A stretch of DNA of 64,000 nucleotides from Paenibacillus senegalensis JC66 (GCF_000285515.1 NZ_HE610957.1:718858-782857); one strand, 5' to 3'; shown: positions 44,263 to 53,098, counted from the stretch's first letter. Numbers and translations: made by a program. Notes: generated by a model not told the origin, from the sequence alone.

Positions 44263-46211
44263 ACGCGTAAGTCAACCCCTTTATAAGGCTTTGTATCATA
44301 ATAAGCGCTTTTCATCTGCAGATCCGGCGAATTGGCGTCAGCAGCGGCAGCCCGCTCCGGGAGCGGCTGCACTTTCATGGTCAACATGGAGTAGCCCATA
44401 TCCTGCAAGCGCTCATTCAAATCCTCCCGGGAACCGGCGAGAAGCGTGTCCAGCTGCTCAAAATCACTATGAACCGTTATGCTGACCACCCGGTTGAGGA
44501 CCTGCACATCTAGAAGCGTGTGTCCCAAATGAGCCAAGTTCAGATCAAACCAGAGTCTGCAGTTATCGACATCAATACTTCCTGACGCCGTCTTTCTTGA
44601 TTGAACATGGACCGAAGCGGTTTGTTGATGGCCCTCCGAAAAAAGCGGAATTGCCAGGGTAAAATAGGTTATCGGTGAAGAACGATCCCCGCCGAGCAGC
44701 AGCTGCTGCCCTGTCAATTGCTGGACCACTTGCTGCACACTTTCCCTCACCGGTTCCGGCAAATCTCCATTCGCCAGCAGAGAAAGCAGTGCTGCTTTCA
44801 ATGTCGGAATCTCTATCCGTTCGGCTGATGCTGTCCATGGACCATAAAGCTGGGAGTGGGTCCCGGCTCCCCCATTTGTCGGCTCGCGAGTTAAGGTTTG
44901 CACTGATCTTGCTCCGCCATCCTGTTCCGTGAACGTTTTGCCTCCTCCTGCTGATCTCGCGGACTCTTCGGGCTGAGTTTCTGCTTTCAACAGAGCGGAT
45001 TCATGGTCAAGCCCAAGGGATTTAAACAGCTTCGCTACCCAGCCTTCGGCAGCTGCGGCCATTCCGCTCCCGACCTGAGAAGCTGCTGCCGCATTGGCAG
45101 ATGAAGCCGCGGACACAGCGGATACTCCTGAAGCGTTCTGGCTCGAATTAAGCGGCTTCCCCTCATCATCCGCGGACTGTAGCGCATGGCCTGCTGCAGG
45201 CTTTACCGCCCCCTCATTCAGGAGCAGCGGATTGATAGCTTGGTTTGCCAAATGCCCCTGGCTGCTCCGTTCGCCTCGAGGGAAAGGCTCTGCCGAAAGC
45301 GATGCGCCTTCCTGAGTTAATGCAGATACTGCCAAATTCACGGATGCAGGATCTGCGGGCACAGCCGAGAGAGCTTTTGTTTGATAATTGGCCGCTATTT
45401 GTATATTCGAGCTGGCGCCCCCGCTCACCGCTTGTGGAGATGCTGCGAGTGGCGGAGATGCTGTGAGCTGTGAAGAAGCTGCGAGTGGCGGAGAAGCTGT
45501 TAGTTGTTGAGAAGCAGCGAGGCTGGGCGCTCTGCTTTGGAGAATGACATTATCTATAGAAGAGCGGGCATCACTGAGCGCTTTCATTGTGTTCGCCGAC
45601 AAACCGGCCCCTGCACGGGACAATAGCTGGGCAAGAGAAGTCTGGACGTCCAGCAGCATTTGGTGAAGCGGCTGGCCATAAATAGCCTGCCGCAAAGCGC
45701 CAACGTGTGAAGCCTCTGCGGGCAGTCCCCGTTTAAGCGCAAGAATTGCCGCCTGATTCCACTGCTCGGCATCGATGTCTGCAGAACGCTGGGCAGATAA
45801 TGCAGCCAATGAAGCGATACTTTGCTTCGTAATTGGCAGTCCCGACTGCGATAAAAGCTGAACGAGCTGGCGGTTGTTAGGCGTATCCGGAAGGCCGAGA
45901 GCCTTCAGCAGCTCAGTGAGTCCGCTGCCTTGTAAGCGTACGCCCGCAACCGGCTTTAGACGGATTTGACCGTCTCCCCTATCCGCAAGCACAGTTAGCC
46001 AGGTAGAGTCTCCCTGCTGAAGAGGTGCTTCCAGCTTCGCGTGAACTTTGACTCCTTGAATAGACAGAAGCGCTTCTTGGTTGCTGATCAATCGAAGCAC
46101 AGTCCCTCTGACGACCTGACCAGGCTTCAATTCCACAACATCGGCAGCCAGCTTAGTGCTTTGAGCCCCTTGCAGCAAGCTGCTCAGCAGTTGACCTACA
46201 CTCACTTTCAT
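44259..46211 (-). CDS. FliK-like protein of the YlqG type
   Basis: About 650 residues from ATG 46211 (purine-rich TGGGGGGAA directly upstream); the frame is open 17 codons further. An N-terminal domain (about 1-110, KVSVGQLLSSLLQ, RLISNQEALLSIQGVKVHAKL) precedes a long low-complexity Ser/Ala/Gln region (about 205-420), including LTASPPLAAS repeats. The C-terminal domain resembles Flg_hook of FliK (NCRLWFDLNLAHLGHTLLDVQVLNRVVSITVHS in parts). It overlaps the FlhB-C-like gene, so a FliK/FlhB-like pair exists away from fla/che. Confidence 0.85.
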   Translation of the reverse strand: MKVSVGQLLSSLLQGAQSTKLAADVVELKPGQVVRGTVLRLISNQEALLSIQGVKVHAKLEAPLQQGDSTWLTVLADRGDGQIRLKPVAGVRLQGSGLTELLKALGLPDTPNNRQLVQLLSQSGLPITKQSIASLAALSAQRSADIDAEQWNQAAILALKRGLPAEASHVGALRQAIYGQPLHQMLLDVQTSLAQLLSRAGAGLSANTMKALSDARSSIDNVILQSRAPSLAASQQLTASPPLAASSQLTASPPLAASPQAVSGGASSNIQIAANYQTKALSAVPADPASVNLAVSALTQEGASLSAEPFPRGERSSQGHLANQAINPLLLNEGAVKPAAGHALQSADDEGKPLNSSQNASGVSAVSAASSANAAAASQVGSGMAAAAEGWVAKLFKSLGLDHESALLKAETQPEESARSAGGGKTFTEQDGGARSVQTLTREPTNGGAGTHSQLYGPWTASAERIEIPTLKAALLSLLANGDLPEPVRESVQQVVQQLTGQQLLLGGDRSSPITYFTLAIPLFSEGHQQTASVHVQSRKTASGSIDVDNCRLWFDLNLAHLGHTLLDVQVLNRVVSITVHSDFEQLDTLLAGSREDLNERLQDMGYSMLTMKVQPLPERAAAADANSPDLQMKSAYYDTKPYKGVDLRV

Positions 46212-46302
46212 TTCCCCCCAAGATACCCTTCTGTTCGACTTCATACACCTATGTAGCGCCATTGCTCATATATCATGCGCCAGTTGTCCGCCAAACGTCC
46301 GG

Positions 46303-46385
46303 CATTATGAAGCAGAGTTTCCATAATCCGCACCATGAAGTAGCTTTCATAATCCGCACTATGAATTAAGGTTTTCATAATTGGT
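46303..46385. repeat. 27-base tandem repeat upstream of ylqG-type gene
   Basis: About two and a half units of TTTCATAATCCGCAC(C/T)ATGAA separated by short spacers (TAGC, TTAAGG). It lies between rnhB and the ylqG-type gene, so it may sit in the leader or promoter region of the latter. Confidence 0.6.
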
Positions 46386-46436
46386 CGATTGACGTATATA
46401 TCGGAAAATTAGCTTTATAAATGAACCCGTTCTTTG

Positions 46437-47048
46437 TTAAAAAGGAAATTGCTGCTGCTGATTTAACAGCTTACTCAGAAAAGACCGCCTATGCAGACGG
46501 CTCGGGCCGTACTGCAGAATAGACTCGCGATGCTGTTTGGTCGCATAACCTTTATGTATAGCAATTCCATACTCCGGATACTCTCGATCCCAGTGCAAGC
46601 ACATCCGGTCGCGGGTAACCTTGGCAATAATGGAGGCTGCCGCTATCGATTGGCTTAAAGCGTCTCCGTGAATCACAGCCATCTGTTCCATATTCACATC
46701 TATTCGTTCAGCATCAATCAGCAAATAATCCGGCATAATTGACAATCCCTCAACCGCCTGCTTCATCGCCAGTCTGGCTGCTTGCTTTATATTAATCTGA
46801 TCGATCATCTCCGAACTAACCTGTCCTGTACTTACTGCGACGGCTTCCTTGCAAATGACCTCGTACAGTTCCTCTCTTTTCTTGGCTGACAGCTTCTTGG
46901 AATCGTTTATATCCTCAATTAGCAGTCCTTGAGGCAAAATAACAGCCGCCGCTACTACATCCCCGAACAAGCAGCCGCGACCCACCTCGTCAACACCTGC
47001 GATCAAGCGGTAGCCACGATCCCATAAGCTTTTTTCGTAGGTTAACAA
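46437..47048 (-). CDS. rnhB: Ribonuclease HII RnhB
   Basis: 203 residues from TTG 47048, with GGAGGAG eight bases upstream. AGVDEVGRGCLFGDVVAAAV holds the first catalytic Asp-Glu pair; LLIDAERID and IIAKVTRDRMCLHWDREYPEYG carry the remaining acidic residues and the conserved basic patch. It removes single ribonucleotides and RNA primers from DNA. The rbgA-rnhB-ylqG order is as in B. subtilis. Confidence 0.97.
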   Translation of the reverse strand: MLTYEKSLWDRGYRLIAGVDEVGRGCLFGDVVAAAVILPQGLLIEDINDSKKLSAKKREELYEVICKEAVAVSTGQVSSEMIDQINIKQAARLAMKQAVEGLSIMPDYLLIDAERIDVNMEQMAVIHGDALSQSIAAASIIAKVTRDRMCLHWDREYPEYGIAIHKGYATKQHRESILQYGPSRLHRRSFLSKLLNQQQQFPF

Positions 47049-47375
47049 CGTTATAGCTCCTCCTCTCCTCCATAGTATAACGTTCTAAAGACGGCGACTT
47101 CCAGTCCTGTTAAACCAAAATCCTGTCTCCCGCTCAGCTTCAACAAAAATATGGGACTGTCCGGGCAGTGGCGGTTCAGCCGTATAACCAAATAAGCAAA
47201 CCCCAAGAATGCTGTAATATCAACATTCCTGGGGTTTACTTTCGTGTTATTTACTCGAAATGGACTTTATCGGCAGCCCTCGTCTGTATCTTACCTTTGG
47301 AAAAAATGATCGCAATCTCCAGCCGTTAACAAAGTTTAAAAAGCAGCATAGCTTTGCCTTCCGCTTTCCTGAGCA
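47049..47375. other. Gap between rnhB and rbgA carrying a MITE-like repeat
   Basis: About 330 bases. Most of it is the repeat at 47153-47280. Between the repeat and rbgA is about 95 bases with only a weak hairpin plus T run (AAAGC...GCTTTTT on the minus strand, near 47335-47355), a possible weak terminator of rbgA. Confidence 0.55.
47153..47280. repeat. MITE-like element, copy 2
   Basis: About 128 bases with imperfect terminal inverted repeats (GGGACTGTCCG and, at the other end read inward, AGGGCTGCCGA). The centre is a strong hairpin: AAACCCCAAGAATGCTG pairs with CAACATTCCTGGGGTTT. It is the inverted relative of 34383-34503. Confidence 0.7.
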
Positions 47376-48236
47376 TTAGGGCCATTCCAGGCTGATGCGT
47401 CCCAGCTTTCCTGACCTCAGATCGTTCAGAAACAAGGTGGAAGCCTTGTCCAAGTCAACCCTGCCTCCACTTTGCAGGCAGCCTCTTTTCCGCCCGATCT
47501 GCTCCATAACTGTCACGACCTGCTCGTTATCCTCCGGATCGGTCGGAAGGGACTCCAGGCCATACCTCTCCTGCAGCTGGCCAGGATAAGTGCCCAACAT
47601 ATCGCGGATGATGACAAACGCAATATCCTGCTGGTGCAAGAGCTCATCCTTTATCGCTCCTGTAGCGGCAAGACGAATTCCGACCTGCTGATCCTCAAAT
47701 TTGGGCCAAAGAATGCCTGGTGTGTCCAGTAATTCCAGTTCTCCGCCAATGCGAATCCACTGTTGACCTTTAGTTACCCCGGGGCGGTCTCCGGTAATCG
47801 CAGCTTTGCGTCCTGCCAGCCGATTGATGAGCGTGGATTTGCCGACATTAGGAATGCCGACAATAAGAGCTCTTATCGGACGCGGCTTCATTCCTTTGCG
47901 GATTTGCGCCTCTATCTTGTCTGCCAGCAGTGCTTTACATGCCGGAACTATCTCCTTGACACGTGTTCCTGATACCGAATCAACCGGCAAGGCTTCTATT
48001 CCCTGCTCCTGAAAAAAGCTGACCCACCGGGCAGTGACTTGGGCGTCCGCAAGATCAGCTTTATTAAGCAAAATTAGACGCGGCTTGCGCTGTAAAATAT
48101 CATCAATCATCGGATTGCGGCTTGCGAGCGGAATTCTAGCATCCATTAGCTCTATCGCCATGTCTATGATATTCAGCTTGGCCTCGATTTGTCTTCTGGC
48201 CCGGGTCATATGGCCCGGGAACCACTGTATGGTCAT
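47376..48236 (-). CDS. rbgA: Ribosome biogenesis GTPase RbgA (YlqF)
   Basis: 286 residues. It is a circularly permuted GTPase: G4 LLNKADLAD (near residue 57) comes before G1 [17 protein letters not shown] (near 127) and G3 [11 protein letters not shown]. The N-terminal [16 protein letters not shown] and the C-terminal ANTAR-like helical domain are typical. It acts in late 50S assembly, with L16 and other late proteins. It lies downstream of lepB. Confidence 0.97.
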   Translation of the reverse strand: MTIQWFPGHMTRARRQIEAKLNIIDMAIELMDARIPLASRNPMIDDILQRKPRLILLNKADLADAQVTARWVSFFQEQGIEALPVDSVSGTRVKEIVPACKALLADKIEAQIRKGMKPRPIRALIVGIPNVGKSTLINRLAGRKAAITGDRPGVTKGQQWIRIGGELELLDTPGILWPKFEDQQVGIRLAATGAIKDELLHQQDIAFVIIRDMLGTYPGQLQERYGLESLPTDPEDNEQVVTVMEQIGRKRGCLQSGGRVDLDKASTLFLNDLRSGKLGRISLEWP

Positions 48237-48288
48237 AGAAATACCCTCCGTTGTCTGGATCGGAGCCGGTCAAGATCAGAAGTTAAGC

Positions 48289-48867
48289 TTAATGATGCTT
48301 CACTATGCTGATTTGCGGCAGCGGCCAAAAAATAACATCGGCCCGGCCAACCACCTTGTCAAAAGGCACAGGACCTACGGACGGCTCACGGCTGTCCTGG
48401 CTGTTTACCCGGTTGTCTCCCATGACAAACACATGACCTTCCGGTACCGTTAGCTCAGCGAAATCACTATTGTAGGAATAGCCATTCTGCAAAGCCGCCT
48501 CAACCGCTTCGCGGATGTATTCTTCTTCCAACTCTTCTCCGTTGATATAGACTTGATTATCTTGAATCTTTATTGTCTCTCCAGGCAGAGCGATGACCCT
48601 CTTTATGTAATCCCTTCCCTGCGGAGCATGGAATACAATAACCTCTCCGCGCTGTGGCTCACGGAAGGTGTACAATATTTTATTGACAATCAGCCGTTCT
48701 CCCGAATGGAAGTTAGGCTGCATAGACGGCCCATCGACAATAAAAGGGGTGAAAATGAACCAGCGTATCAGCAACACGAGGACCGCTGCAATAACTAGTG
48801 CTTTGGCCCACTCCCAAATTTCGTTTTTTACCGGATTTGGGCTATCCGAAGTCTTTTCTTGTTCCAC
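48289..48867 (-). CDS. lepB: Type I signal peptidase
   Basis: 192 residues, GTG start. A single N-terminal membrane anchor (about 22-40) is followed by the catalytic Ser48 in DGPSMQPNFHSGE and Lys89 in YIKRVIALPGE. The later boxes GDNRVNSQDSRE and VVGRADVIFWP are present. This is the short Gram-positive type. It cleaves signal peptides outside the membrane, for example those of FliP, the deacetylase or secreted proteins. It lies between rplS and rbgA as in B. subtilis-like orders. Confidence 0.97.
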   Translation of the reverse strand: MEQEKTSDSPNPVKNEIWEWAKALVIAAVLVLLIRWFIFTPFIVDGPSMQPNFHSGERLIVNKILYTFREPQRGEVIVFHAPQGRDYIKRVIALPGETIKIQDNQVYINGEELEEEYIREAVEAALQNGYSYNSDFAELTVPEGHVFVMGDNRVNSQDSREPSVGPVPFDKVVGRADVIFWPLPQISIVKHH

Positions 48868-49073
48868 GTTCGGGCACCCGCTTTCTATATTTCAGTACGT
48901 GCAGCTTTCGGGAGTATCCAACCAACCGTTTACGTTCAAACGTTGTAGCAAACATTGGGTGTAATTCAAATTTCATCGGCATGTGGTGCAAGATATAAAC
49001 CCTAAATCGTTTGACTCTACTGTATGATGTTGCGGTTTCCGGAATTATCCGGCACCTTACACTCTATTGCGGT

Positions 49074-49105
49074 AAACAAAGGGAGGCTTGTGTTTAAGCC
49101 CCCCC
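49074..49105 (-). terminator. Rho-independent terminator after rplS
   Basis: On the minus strand GGGGGGCTT, loop AAACAC and AAGCCTCCC form a nine-pair stem (one G-T) followed by TTTGTTT, starting seven bases past the rplS stop. Confidence 0.8.
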
Positions 49106-49111
49106 ATGTGT

Positions 49112-49453
49112 TTAACGGATTTCTTTAATTCTAGCTGCTTTACCGCGCAGGTTACGCAGATAGTAAAGTTTGGCGCGACGGACTTTACCACGACGGGCCA
49201 CTTCGATTTTATCGATTTTCGGAGTATGCAGAGGGAACGTTCTTTCCACTCCAACACCGTAAGAAATTTTGCGAACCGTAAAGGTTTCGCTAATTCCGCC
49301 TCCGCGTCTTTTGATCACAACGCCTTCAAATACCTGAATACGTTCACGGCTTCCCTCGATAACCTTAACATGCACCTTTAAAGTATCTCCGGGACGAAAG
49401 CTAGGATGATCAGTACGCAGCTGTTCTTTCGTAATTTCTTGAATAATACTCAC
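49112..49453 (-). CDS. rplS: 50S ribosomal protein L19
   Basis: 113 residues from GTG 49453, preceded by AGGAGGGAG; the open frame continues upstream to 49495 but the family starts at [45 protein letters not shown] and [20 protein letters not shown] are L19 signatures. It sits at the 30S-50S interface. It has its own promoter and a leader of about 90 bases, and is separated from trmD by a sugar transporter operon. Confidence 0.97.
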   Translation of the reverse strand: MSIIQEITKEQLRTDHPSFRPGDTLKVHVKVIEGSRERIQVFEGVVIKRRGGGISETFTVRKISYGVGVERTFPLHTPKIDKIEVARRGKVRRAKLYYLRNLRGKAARIKEIR

Positions 49454-49546
49454 TTGACTCCCTCCTTCCAAACAGGTGTTCATTCCGCCAATCATTGCAC
49501 ACGGTGTTGAGCGTAGAGGACCACCTTAGTCAAACAAAACACAACA
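49454..49546 (-). promoter_or_regulatory. Leader of rplS, candidate L19-type cis-regulatory RNA
   Basis: About 93 untranslated bases separate the deduced transcription start from the GTG codon. The segment contains complementary blocks (AACACC, GGTGG, CACCTG, GGAAGGAGG) that could fold and pair near the ribosome binding site. An L19 leader family is known upstream of rplS in Firmicutes; I could not match this sequence to its model by eye, so this is a position-based call. Confidence 0.35.
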
Positions 49547-49552
49547 AGAGAT

Positions 49553-49581
49553 ATTCTACCATATCCAACCACGAAATACAA
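49553..49581 (-). promoter_or_regulatory. rplS: Sigma-A promoter of rplS
   Basis: On the minus strand TTGTAT (49576-49581), a 17-base spacer and TAGAAT (49553-49558), with TG one base before the -10 (TGGTAGAAT). Position and spacing are near ideal. Confidence 0.75.
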
Positions 49582-49647
49582 TGGTTGTCCGCTTGCCAAT
49601 CTGTTAGATGTATACTGCATAAATTCAAGGTTTCATCCGCAGCACCA

Positions 49648-49694
49648 AAAAGGATCCCGTAACCATAGATTAACTAGATTAACAAGGATCCTCT
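49648..49694 (-). terminator. Probable terminator after the sugar ABC transporter operon
   Basis: On the minus strand AGGATCC and GGGATCCT bracket an imperfect stem with internal GTTAATCTA repeats, followed by TTTTT. It lies a few bases past the permease stop and before the rplS promoter. Confidence 0.5.
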
Positions 49695-49702
49695 GGATTT
49701 GC

Positions 49703-50551
49703 CTAGCCTTTTACAGCACTTGAATATGCACCTTGAATAAAATACCGCTGGAAGAATACAAAGACCAGCAGAATAGGAATCAAAGCAATCATCGTACCTG
49801 CAGCTACCAGTCGGGTATTGGTCACAAATGTACCTTGCAGTTCATATAATCCAAGAGTCAATGGATATAAACTGGAGTCCTCCAGGACCAGATAAGGCCA
49901 TAGGAAGTTATTCCAGGCGCCGATAAAGCTGAGAATTCCCAATGTAGCCATCATCGGCAGCACCATCGGAAGCAAGATTGAAAACCAGATCCTTCCAACA
50001 CTGGCTCCGTCCATAATAGCCGATTCCTCAATTTCTTTAGGTATTCCTACAAATGCTTGACGCATCAAGAAAATCCCGAAGGCAGACACTGCACCCGGCA
50101 AAATAACCCCGGTATGGCTGCCTAACAAATTTAATTCAGTTAAGATCAGGTAGATCGGAATCATGGTGACCTCACCTGGAATCATCATTGTCGCAATTAT
50201 TAGGTAGAAGATAATTTCTCTACCTTTAAACTTCATCCTAGCTAGTGGAAAAGCAGCTAGCGAACAGAAAATCAAGGGTAAAATGACACCAAAGAATGCC
50301 AGAATCACACTATTCCACAAGTAAAGAGGAATAGGCAGCGAGTTCCATACAGTTAAGTAATTCTCAAACGTAAAATTACTTGGAATAAACTGGGGCGGCA
50401 TGGAAAAAATCGTCTCGTTCTGACCTTTCAGCGAAGTTGAAACGGTCCAGAGAAAAGGGACGATCGTAATGACAGCCAAGAGTGTAAGAAAAAAGTACGA
50501 AACGGTTCTGTGAATAATTTTGCGCTTAGGTATTCTTGTTTTGACCATCAC
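49703..50551 (-). CDS. Sugar ABC transporter permease, MalG type (CUT1)
   Basis: 282 residues, GTG 50551 (GGAGG nine bases upstream) or ATG 50548. Six membrane segments. The EAA loop near residue 190 (EESAIMDGASVGRIWFSILLPMVLP in parts) matches the ATPase-docking motif of the MalG-like partner, and it ends in QRYFIQGAYSSAVKG, typical of this class. It pairs with the permease encoded directly upstream (four-base spacer). No ATPase gene is present, as is common for CUT1 systems that share MsmX/MsmK. The substrate is unknown. Confidence 0.93.
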   Translation of the reverse strand: MMVKTRIPKRKIIHRTVSYFFLTLLAVITIVPFLWTVSTSLKGQNETIFSMPPQFIPSNFTFENYLTVWNSLPIPLYLWNSVILAFFGVILPLIFCSLAAFPLARMKFKGREIIFYLIIATMMIPGEVTMIPIYLILTELNLLGSHTGVILPGAVSAFGIFLMRQAFVGIPKEIEESAIMDGASVGRIWFSILLPMVLPMMATLGILSFIGAWNNFLWPYLVLEDSSLYPLTLGLYELQGTFVTNTRLVAAGTMIALIPILLVFVFFQRYFIQGAYSSAVKG

Positions 50552-50555
50552 TACA

Positions 50556-51407
50556 TCAATCCTCCTTCTCTATCAAGACTCGGTTCAAAATGGAAAGAAT
50601 CAGAATTACAGCGAACAGGATAAACGAAATCGCACTGGCATAACCCATTTCCAGACTGGTAAAGGCCTTTTCGAACACCATATAAACAACCGTTGTAGAT
50701 GCCCGCAGCGGGCCGCCCTCGGTCATCGTCAGCATTAATGTAAATTCCTTGAAAGCAGACATTGTGGACATTACCGCAACAAAGAAAATAATCGGTCTTA
50801 GCAATGGAAGTGTGATGGACAAATGCTTACGCATAAATCCCGCGCCGTCCAGTTCCGCCGCTTCATAAAGATCGTTTGAAACTGATTGCAACCCTGCAAG
50901 ATAAAACAGCATGTAATAGCCTAATCCTTGCCATATGGTAACAATAGCCAAACTAGGCAAAACCATACTGGTGCTAGTCAACCACTTAACCGGGCTAACG
51001 CCAAACAAACTAAGAACATAGTTAAAGATTCCGTCACTTTGGAACATCCACTGCCATAAAAATGCGGTCACAACAACGGAAACCAGGACAGGGAAATAAT
51101 AGACAAGACGGAAAAGCTTGATTCCAATGAGTGCCTGGTTAACCAAAATCGCGATAAAGATCGGCAAAACGATCAGTGCCGGGGTAACCAGAAGCCAGTA
51201 AATAAATGTGTTCTTCATTGCATTCCAGAACTGCGCATCGTTAAAAGCGCGCAAATAATTATCGAACCCGATCCAGTCAATCGGCTGGAATACATTATAC
51301 GTACTGAAGCTCAATACGAAGGCCATTATTGCAGGCAGCAAGCTAAACGTAAATAGAAGCAGCAAAGTCGGCGTTAAGAAAAGCCATGCGTGTCTAGTTT
51401 TGTACAT
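50556..51407 (-). CDS. Sugar ABC transporter permease, MalF type (CUT1)
   Basis: 283 residues from ATG 51407 (GGAGG six bases upstream; ATG 51410 is adjacent). Six membrane segments starting with AWLFLTPTLLLLFTFSLLP; the EAA loop is YEAAELDGAGFMRKHLSITLPLL (in parts). It forms the membrane channel with the MalG-type partner. It follows the binding-protein gene by about 70 bases. Confidence 0.93.
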   Translation of the reverse strand: MYKTRHAWLFLTPTLLLLFTFSLLPAIMAFVLSFSTYNVFQPIDWIGFDNYLRAFNDAQFWNAMKNTFIYWLLVTPALIVLPIFIAILVNQALIGIKLFRLVYYFPVLVSVVVTAFLWQWMFQSDGIFNYVLSLFGVSPVKWLTSTSMVLPSLAIVTIWQGLGYYMLFYLAGLQSVSNDLYEAAELDGAGFMRKHLSITLPLLRPIIFFVAVMSTMSAFKEFTLMLTMTEGGPLRASTTVVYMVFEKAFTSLEMGYASAISFILFAVILILSILNRVLIEKED

Positions 51408-51478
51408 CATACACCTCCGGAAAAGATTCATCTAGCTGCAAGTGAGCACAGCTAGATGAATTCAATGCAATATAGCTC

Positions 51479-52780
51479 TTATTGTCCCAGAAGGGAATTG
51501 ACTTCTGCCTCAGCGTCTGCAACAGCTTGTGCAGGGTCTTTGTTTTCAAGCAGAACTCTGTGGAACTCTTCGTTAATTGCTTTGTTAATCAAGCTTACGT
51601 TTTCAACCGGTGCAAGCATATCAACAGAAGTTTCCAGCTGTTTTGCTGCCAGGTAACGTCCCTTTTCTGTCGGATCATCGGAGTCCGCGCCTTGGGTGAA
51701 GAACTCGTCCTGAGCCGCCTCAATTACTGAAGGCAGGATAGCTACAATTTTAGCGAAAGCTAATTGGTTCTCTGCATTGGTAATGAACTGAGCAAACTTA
51801 GCCGCTTCTTCTTTATGCTGACTTTTCTCAGATACGGCGATGTTCATAATGGCCACGTGAGAAAGTCCTGTAGTACCAGTCAGAGCAGCGGTTGCATCGG
51901 ATTTTGCATAGACTTCAGGAGAAAGATCCTCAACCTGACGGAACAATTGCGGTCCGGTTCCCCAGAAAGCAATTTTTTCTTGCGCAAACCATTCTGGCGG
52001 CTTGGCCTGATTCAATAAAATTTCTTCCGGAATTAGTCCGGCATCATATCTTTCCTTGAACTTTTTGAAAATTTCTACCGTTTCCGGTACGTTAAATGCG
52101 GCGGATTTGAAATCGTCGCTTACAATGTTAATTCCGTGTCTAGGCAAATAGAGATGAATATCTTTGATTGTATTGCCGTAGGCTCCTGTAGCTTCCTTAA
52201 TCGCTGCAGACATTTCCCAGGCCTCTTCTTCTGTAGCCGGAGGCTCAGTAAATCCTGCCTTTTCGAGAAGCTCTTTGTTGTAAAGGACAACGCCGTTAGA
52301 CAAGTACCAAGGCAATGCGTAAGTTACGCCTTCAAATTGGCCGGCTGACCAAACCCCTTCAAAAAAGTCTTCCTTAGCGTTTGGAAGCAGCTCATCCATG
52401 TTAGCAATCGCTCCGAGAGCGGAAAGCTTTTTCAGATAATCAGTGTTCAGGTTCATGACATCAGCAAGACCGCCGGAAGCAGCCGCAGTCAAGGTTCTTT
52501 GCTCAACTGTGTCGTAAGGAATATCTTGCCACTTCACGGTAACTCCTGGGTTCTCATCCTCGAAAGCATCGATCACACCGTTGATGTAATCATCAAAGTC
52601 CGGGCTCAAGGAGATGGTCCAGAAAGTAATTTCCTTCTGTGCGTTAGACCCTCCATTATCGCCATTGCCTTCAGGAGTTGTGGAACCTCCGCCTCCGCCG
52701 CCTCCGCCACCGCCACACGCGCTGACGAATAAAGCGGTTGCAGCCAGGACACTCATTGCTTTTACATTCCTCAGTTTCAA
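51479..52780 (-). CDS. Extracellular sugar-binding lipoprotein of a CUT1 ABC transporter
   Basis: 433 residues from TTG 52780 (GGGGG eight bases upstream). A lipoprotein signal ends in the lipobox VSAC; the Cys is followed by ten glycines and a Gly/Asn/Ser linker. The mature protein is an SBP_bac_1-type fold (KEITFWTISLSPDF, PGVTVKWQDIPYDT, YALPWYLSNGVVLYNKELLEKAG in parts). It delivers an oligosaccharide or sugar to the two permeases encoded downstream. The substrate cannot be read from sequence. The whole operon stands between trmD and rplS, which are neighbours in B. subtilis. Confidence 0.93.
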   Translation of the reverse strand: MKLRNVKAMSVLAATALFVSACGGGGGGGGGGSTTPEGNGDNGGSNAQKEITFWTISLSPDFDDYINGVIDAFEDENPGVTVKWQDIPYDTVEQRTLTAAASGGLADVMNLNTDYLKKLSALGAIANMDELLPNAKEDFFEGVWSAGQFEGVTYALPWYLSNGVVLYNKELLEKAGFTEPPATEEEAWEMSAAIKEATGAYGNTIKDIHLYLPRHGINIVSDDFKSAAFNVPETVEIFKKFKERYDAGLIPEEILLNQAKPPEWFAQEKIAFWGTGPQLFRQVEDLSPEVYAKSDATAALTGTTGLSHVAIMNIAVSEKSQHKEEAAKFAQFITNAENQLAFAKIVAILPSVIEAAQDEFFTQGADSDDPTEKGRYLAAKQLETSVDMLAPVENVSLINKAINEEFHRVLLENKDPAQAVADAEAEVNSLLGQ

Positions 52781-52881
52781 GCTTGATTCCCCCTTAGAAC
52801 ATTTTTTTAAAATGAAATTTTCGATCGGAATTTTTCTTCAATTATTTTATTATTTTTGAAAAAAACCTCTCTATACAGATA

Positions 52882-52910
52882 ATAATATCGGATTTTGTCG
52901 ATTTCTGCAA
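52882..52910 (-). promoter_or_regulatory. Sigma-A promoter of the sugar ABC transporter operon
   Basis: On the minus strand TTGCAG (52905-52910), 17-base spacer, TATTAT (52882-52887), about 100 bases before the binding-protein start. The leader between is AT-rich. No convincing CcpA cre site was identified by eye. Confidence 0.7.
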
Positions 52911-53098
52911 GATGCTTGTCCTAAATAAATTGTGAATAACTCGCGATTTATTATTACCCTCTGTTGCCGGAAAGATTCACTAAGTGCATGAATAAAACCA
53001 GCAAAAACCCTCTACCGCTGTGATAATTTTTAAAAAGTAGTGCTTGCGGCCTTTAAAACAGTGCTGTTTCGGGTGAGAAAAATGATTGGCAATGGGTG

